DNA of 23,634 nucleotides. Source: CAYNNP01 sp964398215 (GTDB taxonomy: Bacteria; Planctomycetota; Planctomycetia; Pirellulales; Pirellulaceae). The stretch lies in assembly GCA_964398215.1 (NCBI GenBank), contig CAYNNP010000081.1, forward strand, positions 1-23,634, given 5' to 3'. The translations under genes and the position numbers were made by a program. Within the stretch, counting starts at the first letter, position 1, and each line of letters begins with the position of its first letter. Below the pieces are notes generated by a model. It had not been told where the DNA came from, searched no databases, and saw only the letters and a program-made list of their open reading frames with translations. Below are positions 8,939 through 16,136 of the stretch, piece by piece.

Positions 8939-9826
8939 TCAGTCAAAGAATCCCTGAGCGTCCAGCTTATCGGCAAAGACGGCGGCTCCCGATTCGTTCA
9001 GGTGCATGTGATCAGCAAAAGACTCCATCTCCTGAATGGTTTGCGTTTGGTCGCTGATCTTTACGCCCAGCGATTCTTCCGCCCAAGCCAACCAGTCATT
9101 GAATCCATCCAGTCGTTGAAAATATCCCGGCGCATACGGAGCCACGACTGCTCGAACCTCGATGCCATGCTCGCGAGCAATTTCAATCGTTCGCCGAACC
9201 GCTCTCATTCGGTTTTCGTCGCGCCGCAGTTCTGCATCGGCATTGGCAATGGTGTCTGCCATCATGTTTTCATTGAACTGCGATGTCATGATCCACGATT
9301 GATCGGTCTTCTTTAGAAACAACAAACTCCGCCACGTGAGTGGACTGTTGAAGCGAAATAGATGGCTGATCTGTGCGGCGTAATAGTGGACTTGGTTTCT
9401 TTCCCGAATGATCTCTCCAATTTCTTGGTTGCGATTCATCAAAATCGAAAATCGTTCCAAGGACCCCGGGTAATCGACCACGATGATGCTACTGATCTCC
9501 AGAACCAACAGTTCCGGCGGATCATGGTTCTGTAAGTAGTCGCTCCAAAGTACCGGCATGATGGTCGGTGAAAGATCATTGAACGACAAGTTCACAACGC
9601 GGCGGCCTGTCACTTTTTCAATCGCAGGCGGATGGAACATGTGGATGCCCCGCGAATTCCCCAGCACCATGATGTCCGATGGAAGTTTACCGGCGTAAAT
9701 CATCGGGAAGCGTTGACCAGTGCTACCCACAATCTTGCTCAGCACGTAGCCGCCAGCTCTGTCACCCAAGAAAACGAGAGCGACGAACAGGATCAACTTG
9801 GCGATTGTTTTGCGATGCTTGGTCAC
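8939..9826 (-). CDS. Membrane-anchored SGNH-hydrolase-like protein, partner of the MBOAT acyltransferase
   Basis: From a GTG start at 9826 the protein is 295 aa. It opens with a basic end and one hydrophobic segment (TIAKLILFVALVFLG, about residues 7-21), a signal anchor placing the rest outside the membrane. SGNH landmarks are visible: block I as VLGNSRG with the candidate nucleophile Ser58, and the C-terminal block DHMHLNESG with Asp272 and His275. The family includes AlgJ/AlgX, PatB and DltD, which work with an MBOAT protein to move acyl groups onto polysaccharides. A longer reading from ATG 9973 would overlap the MBOAT gene by about 140 bases and adds a Cys-rich, unfamily-like leader. The GTG is only 8 bases past the MBOAT stop, so I prefer it. 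Whether it transfers or removes acyl groups is not visible. Confidence 0.8.
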   Translation of the reverse strand: MTKHRKTIAKLILFVALVFLGDRAGGYVLSKIVGSTGQRFPMIYAGKLPSDIMVLGNSRGIHMFHPPAIEKVTGRRVVNLSFNDLSPTIMPVLWSDYLQNHDPPELLVLEISSIIVVDYPGSLERFSILMNRNQEIGEIIRERNQVHYYAAQISHLFRFNSPLTWRSLLFLKKTDQSWIMTSQFNENMMADTIANADAELRRDENRMRAVRRTIEIAREHGIEVRAVVAPYAPGYFQRLDGFNDWLAWAEESLGVKISDQTQTIQEMESFADHMHLNESGAAVFADKLDAQGFFD

Positions 9827-9834
9827 AGATAAAA

Positions 9835-11271
9835 TCAAAATTGAAAGTAAACGAATGACGTTCCATCGAATGTTCCAAACAATGCGAGCGCCCAAATCAC
9901 ACACGCATAGGCAATGCTTTGCAACCACGCAGATCCAGTCAGCTTGCGGCCGAACCATTGGAATTGAAAACATAGTTCAATCGCCAAGAACACGGCGGTT
10001 AGTCCCATTGCTTTCAACAGTGGAATGCGATTGTGAAGTGCATTGGGTGACCAACCTTCCAGCGAACCGATTCGTTCGAATACAATCCAGGCCTGTGAAA
10101 GGTCTTGGCTCCGAAACAGGATTGCTGTTGCGGTGAAAAATCCAAACACCCATGCGATGCCGACACAGCGGCGAATCCCGTAACGGATGTCAAACCGACC
10201 ACTTGGGCTGGCGTGTAAATTTGATGGCCAAAATACATGTTCGACCGCGATCAACAGGCCGTGAATGAATCCCCATAGAACGAAAGTCCAATTCGCGCCA
10301 TGCCAAAGCCCGCCCAAGAGCATCGTCAACAGAATGCTTTGCAGCGTCCGAACTTTGCTGCCCCGGCTGCCGCCTAACGGAACGAATACGTAGTCGCGCA
10401 GCCAGTTTGAAAGTGTGATGTGCCAACGCCGCCAGAATTCTCTAAATGAAGCGGCAAAGAACGGCGAGCGAAAGTTTTCTGGCAGCGAGAGGCCCATCAT
10501 TTTTGCACAGCCGATCGCTATGTCGGAATAGCCGCTGAAGTCTGCATACAGCTGAATCGAAAACAAGCAGACGAGGATCAGCGCGTTCAAGGATCCGTAG
10601 CCTGCAGGGAATTCAAACATTGGATCGACAACCAACGCCAGCGAGTCGGCGATGACCAGCTTCTTGAAAAAACCAACCATCACTCTGCCAAATCCGTCGG
10701 CCATGTTTTTGTTTGAATAGGCCGCGTCTTTTGCGAATTGAGGTAACAGTGTTTTCGCTCGCACAATCGGCCCAGCAACGAGCTGCGGAAAGAACGCAAC
10801 GAATGTCGCAAACCGCAACAAACTTTTTTCCGGCGGGTGCTCGTTGCGGTACACATCAATCGTGTAACTGAGCGTTTGGAATGTGTAAAACGAAATGCCG
10901 ACTGGCAGAATGACGTTCAGCGTTGCCCAATCAAGCTGGTAGCCTAGCACTGCAAACAGTGAGGCTAAACTGTCGGCGAAAAAATTGAAGTACTTGAATG
11001 CGCCCAAGATTCCCAGGTTGACCAGAACACTAACGATCAACAGACACCGGCGCCGATTCTGGTTACCCGGCTGGGCGGCTATCGCAAGACCGACGCTGTA
11101 ATCGACCACCGTCGAAACAATGATCAACGCCAGAAAACGATAGTCCCAAAATCCATAGAACAAGTAACTGGCGGCTAACGTCGCCAACACACGCGCATTT
11201 CCTCGCAAGCTCCAGTAGACGACCAGAAACACAGGCAAAAATATCAGAAAGGCAAGGCTGTTGAACGCCAT
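9835..11271 (-). CDS. MBOAT family O-acyltransferase (AlgI/PatA/DltB-like)
   Basis: MBOAT proteins are polytopic membrane enzymes that pass acyl groups, usually acetyl, across the membrane to polysaccharides, peptidoglycan or teichoic acids. The 478-residue protein has many hydrophobic segments from residue 5 onward and the full bacterial signature: VGISFYTFQTLSYTID (124-139), FPQLVAGPIVR (161-171), YADFSGYSDIAIG (242-254), FWRRWHITLSNWLRDYVFVP (279-298), and LWHGANWTFVLWGFIHG (322-338) with the family histidines His324 and His337. The size matches AlgI. The ATG shares one base with the TGA of the upstream FemAB-like gene (TGATG), which implies translational coupling, and the SGNH-like partner follows within 10 bases. 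The acceptor is unknown. Capsule, exopolysaccharide or an envelope glycan are all possible. Confidence 0.95.
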   Translation of the reverse strand: MAFNSLAFLIFLPVFLVVYWSLRGNARVLATLAASYLFYGFWDYRFLALIIVSTVVDYSVGLAIAAQPGNQNRRRCLLIVSVLVNLGILGAFKYFNFFADSLASLFAVLGYQLDWATLNVILPVGISFYTFQTLSYTIDVYRNEHPPEKSLLRFATFVAFFPQLVAGPIVRAKTLLPQFAKDAAYSNKNMADGFGRVMVGFFKKLVIADSLALVVDPMFEFPAGYGSLNALILVCLFSIQLYADFSGYSDIAIGCAKMMGLSLPENFRSPFFAASFREFWRRWHITLSNWLRDYVFVPLGGSRGSKVRTLQSILLTMLLGGLWHGANWTFVLWGFIHGLLIAVEHVFWPSNLHASPSGRFDIRYGIRRCVGIAWVFGFFTATAILFRSQDLSQAWIVFERIGSLEGWSPNALHNRIPLLKAMGLTAVFLAIELCFQFQWFGRKLTGSAWLQSIAYACVIWALALFGTFDGTSFVYFQF

Positions 11272-12368
11272 CAGACGCCCCCGTCGCTTGCTGGAGCTGA
11301 CAGCATTTCGGAATTAGGAAACAGCCGCGTCCTTGGGCTGATCTTACCGCGCAGCAGAAAGTATCCGGCCCTGGCCACATTCAACTTGAACGGTGAATAG
11401 ACTTTTCGATAACGACCATGATTGGTGAGCGTTCCCTTGAATCGGGACTTGAAGACGCGCGGTCCATAAGACTTCTTGGGCCAACCCGCGCCTCCAAAAT
11501 CGTAGTAACTATGGCCGGCTTGATGAGCCTGCTGGATTTCATCCCAAACCAAAACGCCAGTCGTGGCGGGCAGTGCTGCCGGACGCGTTGAACCGTTGTA
11601 CCAAGCGAAGTATCGATCGCCAAACGAAAGCCCAATTGCCGCAGCAACATCCTGTCCTTGGTGCCGGAGCATACGAATGCATAACACGCCTTCGGGCAGA
11701 CATTCGGCTGCCGACATGAACACTTCGATGGGAGCAAGCGGAACTTGTGCACGATAATAGCTGTGCTGGATCACCCGATATGCGCGTGCAATATTCTGCT
11801 TGGTGGCATCAAGCCGCTGTACTTCTGCGCCGCGCCGAATCGAAGACCGCACTTTCTGCAGCATCTTTTTGGCTCGAGATTGAACCGGCGCAATGCTACC
11901 GCCCAAGTTTTGTATGTAGTTTGAGTAATCAAAGTACTTGTATCCGCGCTCGGTTAGCAAGCCTTTCGCGGCGCAGAGGCTTTTGATTGGGCGGATTTCA
12001 CTGAAGAGCACTTTCTTTGAATGTTCGCTATCGTGTGCCTCCAGCAGCTTGGCCAATCCATCGCGTCCCACATCCGTCGGTTCGCATATCGGCTCGGCGT
12101 ACATGATCGATCGCGACGTCCACGGTGATGGAAATTTCCCCACCGAAACGCGAACGGAACACAGCATTGCAACAATCCGATCTTCGACGACGGCAGCCAC
12201 GAAATATGGTTCGTAGCAAGGCGCAGCAGCATAGATGCGATGAAACGATTCTGTGTGAAATACAGTACCTTTCACATGCGATTGGACGAAGCTGTTCCAT
12301 TGACAGCTTGCGATCGACGAGATTCGCCTAAGCTCGATCGGACTACCGAAATTTTGAGTTCGAAGCAA
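11271..12368 (-). CDS. FemAB/GNAT-type acyl or aminoacyl transferase
   Basis: This 365-residue cytoplasmic-looking protein resembles the FemAB-related double-GNAT proteins (Acetyltransf_6 type). These transfer amino acids from aminoacyl-tRNA to cell-wall precursors, or occur in exopolysaccharide and exosortase loci with unproven roles. The second GNAT half (about 170-325) shows the best pattern: helix KMLQKVRSSIRRGAEV, strand FAWYNGSTRP, GVLVWDEIQQA, and the hallmark YYDFGGAG at 288-295, followed by a basic loop with KSRFKGTL. The first half (about 12-150) is more divergent. The only reasonable start I see is a TTG at 12368. An in-frame stop lies about 12 codons upstream and no ATG precedes residue 68. 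The stop overlaps the MBOAT start by one base, making it the first gene of a three-gene unit. The donor and acceptor are unknown. Confidence 0.85.
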   Translation of the reverse strand: MLRTQNFGSPIELRRISSIASCQWNSFVQSHVKGTVFHTESFHRIYAAAPCYEPYFVAAVVEDRIVAMLCSVRVSVGKFPSPWTSRSIMYAEPICEPTDVGRDGLAKLLEAHDSEHSKKVLFSEIRPIKSLCAAKGLLTERGYKYFDYSNYIQNLGGSIAPVQSRAKKMLQKVRSSIRRGAEVQRLDATKQNIARAYRVIQHSYYRAQVPLAPIEVFMSAAECLPEGVLCIRMLRHQGQDVAAAIGLSFGDRYFAWYNGSTRPAALPATTGVLVWDEIQQAHQAGHSYYDFGGAGWPKKSYGPRVFKSRFKGTLTNHGRYRKVYSPFKLNVARAGYFLLRGKISPRTRLFPNSEMLSAPASDGGV

Positions 12369-12539
12369 AAGGCACGCGTGGTCGCGGGCCTGTTTTGCAT
12401 CTTACTCGCAGCAAAAAACGGTACTTAATATCGAAGCATTGTCAGAAAATAGAAATCGCACATCGCCGGGCTGTAGCGATTAAATCGATTATCTCGCGCC
12501 CAGCGAATCGCTGGCAAAGAGAGTCGCCAGGACTACCAT
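12369..12539. other. Intergenic leader of the FemAB-MBOAT-SGNH unit
   Basis: This gap lies between the small TPR gene and the FemAB-like gene, both on the minus strand, and should contain the promoter of the acylation unit if it is separate. It is AT-richer than its surroundings around 12420-12480. A short perfect hairpin CCAGCG-AAT-CGCTGG lies at 12500-12514. I see no convincing -35/-10 pair and no ORF. Confidence 0.4.
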
Positions 12540-12562
12540 CATCGCCGCTCGCGGCGGCGATG
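12540..12562 (-). terminator. Hairpin just downstream of the small TPR gene
   Basis: A nine-pair perfect GC-rich stem (CATCGCCGC with GCGGCGATG, loop TCGCG) starts 15 bases past the TPR stop. There is no U-run after it on the minus strand, so it may slow polymerase or protect a 3' end rather than act as a standard intrinsic terminator. Confidence 0.45.
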
Positions 12563-12576
12563 TCGGAGCATCAAAG

Positions 12577-12915
12577 TTAACGCTGCGAAAGCATCTGAGC
12601 TTTCGCCATCGCGTCTTCTGCTTTGGTAATGAACTGCTGTTCTTGGGTGCCTGCCCATGCGCGTTGGTACGTCACACTTAGTGCTGTGAAATTAAACGCG
12701 TCTTCTGGTTCTAGTTCACAGGCAACTTCACCATGCTTGACTGCCAATTCGTGCTGTCCAGTTTTGGTGTAAGCGCGGGCGAGGGCCAAGTGAGCTAATA
12801 CGAATTTACCATCTTGCTGAACAATTTCATTCAGGCCAGTGATAGCTTCATCGTATTGTTCGGCATCAATTAGTTTTTCAACTTCGTTGTATCGATTGAT
12901 CAATTCGCTCATCAT
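12577..12915 (-). CDS. Small tetratricopeptide-repeat protein (112 aa)
   Basis: The protein is made almost entirely of TPR helices: residues 5-36 (RYNEVEKLIDAEQYDEAITG), 37-70 (FVLAHLALARAYTKTGQHEL, with the canonical A-L-A-Y-G-A pattern) and a third degenerate unit at 71-109. It has no signal peptide or catalytic motif, so it should be a cytoplasmic protein-protein adaptor. It begins with two consecutive ATG codons (12915 and 12912), and either could initiate. It lies 72 bases below ppdK. The ppdK terminator occupies almost all of that space and its T-run ends only 7 bases before the first ATG, leaving no room for a promoter beyond it. The gene is therefore either read through the terminator or served by a promoter inside the ppdK 3' end. 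Its partner is unknown. Confidence 0.88.
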   Translation of the reverse strand: MMSELINRYNEVEKLIDAEQYDEAITGLNEIVQQDGKFVLAHLALARAYTKTGQHELAVKHGEVACELEPEDAFNFTALSVTYQRAWAGTQEQQFITKAEDAMAKAQMLSQR

Positions 12916-12922
12916 TCATTCC

Positions 12923-12957
12923 AAAAAAGAAACCCGGCGGACACTTTGGTCCGCCGG
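12923..12957 (-). terminator. Intrinsic terminator of ppdK
   Basis: On the minus strand a nine-pair stem (CCGGCGGAC with GTCCGCCGG, six-base loop) starts about 30 bases past the ppdK stop. It is followed by GTTTCTTTTTT, a good U-tract. Two further A-T pairs form if one G is bulged. This is the clearest Rho-independent terminator in the window. Confidence 0.85.
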
Positions 12958-12987
12958 TTCAGATTCAAACAGTACCTATCAGCCGTT

Positions 12988-15639
12988 CTACTTTTTCAAA
13001 GCGGCTTGGGCTGCAGCTAGTCGTGCAATTGGCACACGGAATGGGCTGCAGCTAACGTAATCCAGTCCAACTTTGTTACAGAAATCGATCGAAGCTGGAT
13101 CGCCACCGTGCTCGCCACAAATACCAACTTTCAGTTTTGGTTTTGTAGACCGGCCTTTGGACACACCCATATCGACCAGTTGGCCAACGCCCGTGGTGTC
13201 CAGTGACTGGAACGGGTCGACGTGCAAGATGTCCTGAGACAAGTAGTCCGGCAAGAACGTGTTGATGTCGTCACGACTGTAGCCAAACGTCATTTGCGTC
13301 AGGTCATTGGTCCCGAAGCTAAAGAAGTCGGCGTGTTCTGCGACCTGGTCTGCGGTCAAAGCAGCTCGCGGAATCTCGATCATCGTGCCGATCAAGATTT
13401 CAAGCTTGCCAGTGAACTTCTTGGCTTTCTTGACCTCTTCGATGGTGTCAGCAACCTTGGCGCGTAGCATCGACAGCTCGGCTGCGGTTCCGACCAAAGG
13501 AATCATGATCTCAGCCTGAGCCTTGATCTTTTTCTTGGTGCAGTTGATGGCCGCTTCGACGATTGCTCGAACCTGCATTTCCAAGATTTCTGGGTACGTG
13601 ACGCTCAGACGGCAACCACGGTGACCGAGCATTGGGTTCGACTCATGAAGAGCTTCACCGCGTTTGGCAATGTCAGCAGGTTTGACGCCCAGTTCAGCAG
13701 CAACAGCTTTCTGTGCCGCCTTGTCGTGTGGCAAAAATTCGTGAAGCGGTGGATCCAACAAGCGAACGGTTACCGGCAATCCATTCATGGCCTTGAAGAT
13801 GCCTTCAAAGTCTTTGCGTTGGAACGGCAGCAGTTTCTTCAGTGCAGCCTTACGGTCCTTTTCGTTCTCGGCCAAAATCATCGAACGCATGTGGATGATA
13901 CGGTCTGCTTCAAAGAACATGTGTTCGGTACGGCACAGTCCAATGCCTTCTGCACCGAAGTCGCGGGCACGTTTACTGTCGGCAGGCGAATCAGCATTGG
14001 TGCGAACACCCAGCGTACGATACTCGTCCGCCCACTTCATCAATTTCGCAAAGTCGCCGGATAGTTTTGGCTCTTGCGTTTCAACTTCGCCAGCCATCAC
14101 TTCGCCGGTCGTACCATCCAAGCTGATCAGGTCTTTGACGCCGAAGGAGCGACCGTTGACGGTGATCTTCTTTTTCTTTTCATCGATTTGAACTTCGCCA
14201 GCTCCAGCGACACAACATTTACCCCAACCACGAGCAACAACAGCTGCGTGACTGGTCATGCCACCAGTACTGGTCAAGATGCCTGCGGCAGCGTTCATGC
14301 CGTCAACGTCCTCTGGGCTCGTTTCTTGTCGAACCAAGATCACGTTTTCACCAGCTTCTGCACGCTCTCGAGCTTCGGGAGCCGAAAACGCGAGCTTGCC
14401 GACGCTGGCACCTGGAGACGCTGGAAGGCCTCGCGTTAAAACGTCGGCAGCGTTGCGAGCAGTTGGCTTGAAACTTGGCAACAGCAATTGTGTCAAGTCG
14501 TTCGCTGGGACGCGAAGGATCGCACTCTTTTGATCGATCAGCTTTTCTTTGACCATGTCACACGCGATCTTGACCGCTGCAACACCTGTTCGCTTGCCAG
14601 TCCGAGTTTGCAGCATGAACAGAGTTCCCTTTTCAATGGTGAACTCGATGTCTTGCATATCGGTGTAATGGTTCTCAAGGATCTTCTTGATTTCCAGCAG
14701 TTGCTTGTGGACAGGCCGATTCCATTTGGGCATTTCCGCGACAGGTTGTGGGGTACGAATACCGGCAACAACATCTTCGCCCTGTGCGTTGATCAAGAAC
14801 TCGCCAAAGAACTTGTTCTCGCCAGTGTTTGGGTTCCGCGTGAACGCGACGCCGGTTCCCGAATCTTCGCCCATGTTTCCGTAAACCATCGACTGGACGT
14901 TGACTGCTGTGCCAAGCAGACCGCGAATGTTTTCAATCTCACGGTAACGAACCGCGCGGGTTGTGTTCCAAGAACCAAAGACGGCTTCGATAGCCAGCTC
15001 CAGTTGCTTGATTGGATTTTGTGGAAAACCGCTACCGCAGTGCTTTTTGTAGACAGCCTTGTAATCTTCACACAGCTGCTTCAGGCCTTCGGCTGGTACG
15101 TCGGTGTCTTCGGTGACCTTGTACTTCTTCTTGATCTTGTCGAAAGCCTTTTCAAACTGATGGTGGTCCATTCCCATCACGACGTCGCCGAACATGTTGA
15201 TCAAGCGGCGATACGCGTCGTAGGCGAAACGCTCATTCTTGGTCGCCTTTGCAAGTCCAGCGGTTGCTTTGTCAGTGAGCCCCAAGTTCAGGATCGTGTT
15301 CATCATGCCCGGCATGCTGACTGCGGCACCACTACGAACGCTGACGAGCAACGGGTTTGAATCGTCACCGAACTTTTTCTTCAGTTCTTTTTCCATCGTG
15401 GCGACGGCTTTGTTGACATCAGCCATCAAAGTCGACGGAAGTTTCTCGCCAGCCTTATAGTACGAGTCGCATACTTCGGTGGTGATCGTGAATCCCGGAG
15501 GTACAGGAAGACCGATCGCAGTCATTTCGGCAAGGTTCAAACCTTTACCGCCCAGCAGTGCCTTTGCTTTGCCTTTGCCTTCGGTTTTGGTTTTGCCGAA
15601 GTAGTAAACCATCTTTCCAGTCGAAGCTTTTTTAGCCAT
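12988..15639 (-). CDS. ppdK: Pyruvate, phosphate dikinase
   Basis: PpdK interconverts pyruvate + ATP + phosphate and PEP + AMP + pyrophosphate. The 883-residue protein has the full three-part layout. The N-terminal ATP-grasp nucleotide domain shows SVRSGAAVSMPGMMNTILNL (100-119) and GEDSGTGVAFTRNPNTGE (257-274). The swivelling phosphohistidine domain has STGGMTSHAAVVARGWGKCC (457-476) with catalytic His464 and the neighbouring Thr462 that regulatory kinases modify in other organisms. The C-terminal PEP/pyruvate barrel includes RTEHMF, FFSFGTNDLTQMTFGYSRDD and VGICGEHGGDP with catalytic Cys841. The length matches bacterial PPDK. The ATG is preceded by GAGAG about seven bases upstream. It is followed by a strong terminator and then the small TPR gene. 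A role in gluconeogenesis or pyrophosphate-linked glycolysis is expected. Direction cannot be told from sequence. Confidence 0.97.
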   Translation of the reverse strand: MAKKASTGKMVYYFGKTKTEGKGKAKALLGGKGLNLAEMTAIGLPVPPGFTITTEVCDSYYKAGEKLPSTLMADVNKAVATMEKELKKKFGDDSNPLLVSVRSGAAVSMPGMMNTILNLGLTDKATAGLAKATKNERFAYDAYRRLINMFGDVVMGMDHHQFEKAFDKIKKKYKVTEDTDVPAEGLKQLCEDYKAVYKKHCGSGFPQNPIKQLELAIEAVFGSWNTTRAVRYREIENIRGLLGTAVNVQSMVYGNMGEDSGTGVAFTRNPNTGENKFFGEFLINAQGEDVVAGIRTPQPVAEMPKWNRPVHKQLLEIKKILENHYTDMQDIEFTIEKGTLFMLQTRTGKRTGVAAVKIACDMVKEKLIDQKSAILRVPANDLTQLLLPSFKPTARNAADVLTRGLPASPGASVGKLAFSAPEARERAEAGENVILVRQETSPEDVDGMNAAAGILTSTGGMTSHAAVVARGWGKCCVAGAGEVQIDEKKKKITVNGRSFGVKDLISLDGTTGEVMAGEVETQEPKLSGDFAKLMKWADEYRTLGVRTNADSPADSKRARDFGAEGIGLCRTEHMFFEADRIIHMRSMILAENEKDRKAALKKLLPFQRKDFEGIFKAMNGLPVTVRLLDPPLHEFLPHDKAAQKAVAAELGVKPADIAKRGEALHESNPMLGHRGCRLSVTYPEILEMQVRAIVEAAINCTKKKIKAQAEIMIPLVGTAAELSMLRAKVADTIEEVKKAKKFTGKLEILIGTMIEIPRAALTADQVAEHADFFSFGTNDLTQMTFGYSRDDINTFLPDYLSQDILHVDPFQSLDTTGVGQLVDMGVSKGRSTKPKLKVGICGEHGGDPASIDFCNKVGLDYVSCSPFRVPIARLAAAQAALKK

Positions 15640-16053
15640 GGTTTGTCTCTCAGTTGTCAGACCGCGAGGTCTTGTTGATAGAGGATGTATGTGAATAGGG
15701 GATCGAATTGCGTTGCCACAATGCAGTGAACTTCCAGGATCGGTGTCGTGCCGTTGATCAAAGACGATTCCAGATGGATGTTCGTCTTGGGCTCACTGTG
15801 ACGCTCATGCGATAAGGGGAACGGAATTCGTTTTGAAAATCGTAACCAAGATGCGGTTTCGTGCGTCTTTCACGCGAAAAATGTATTTGCGCGGCACCAG
15901 ATCGTCAATGAGTGGATTCGGCTCATCGCGGCTCTAAAACGACCTTTCGCCCAAGATTCTGAAGTTTGGGGAGACTGGACGCCAGCAGAAACCACTACCG
16001 GGGAAATCCAGCGCAACTACCGCTTTGGCTAGATTTAGAATTGCCGTTCACAC
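15640..16053. other. Long intergenic region upstream of ppdK
   Basis: About 410 bases lie between the ppdK start and the palindrome that follows the kinase gene. I found no gene with coding character. The longest plus-strand ATG frame I traced, near 15851, is only 28 codons and has no recognisable features. The ppdK promoter and any regulatory leader must lie here, but no clear -35/-10 pair or riboswitch-like structure is visible by eye. Confidence 0.45.
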
Positions 16054-16118
16054 CGTAGCCGGAGTCACCAGACTTCGGGTTTTAATCAATCGGCCTGAAT
16101 TCTGGCGAATCCGCTACG
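16054..16118. repeat. Imperfect palindromic element 3' of the kinase gene
   Basis: The arms at 16054-16078 and 16095-16118 are inverted copies (outer CGTAGC/GCTACG, inner ACCAGA.TTC / GAATTCTGG) with one extra base, a few mismatches and a 16-base loop. It lies 18 bases past the stop of the Ser/Thr kinase gene. It matches my memory of abundant intergenic palindromes in Rhodopirellula-type genomes, but that was not searched. It could act as a 3' end structure for the kinase mRNA. Confidence 0.65.
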
Positions 16119-16136
16119 AAGCTTCAACTTATCCGC

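Noticed and set aside
9827..9973. Longer start for the SGNH-like protein at ATG 9973
   Set aside because: It would overlap about 140 bases of the MBOAT coding end and adds a Cys-rich sequence unlike a signal anchor. The GTG at 9826 fits the operon spacing.
14488..15360. 290-codon open frame opposite ppdK
   Set aside because: Antisense to a highly conserved gene, with no domain or start signal.
15851..15937. 28-codon plus-strand frame in the ppdK upstream region
   Set aside because: Too short, no ribosome site, no recognisable peptide feature.
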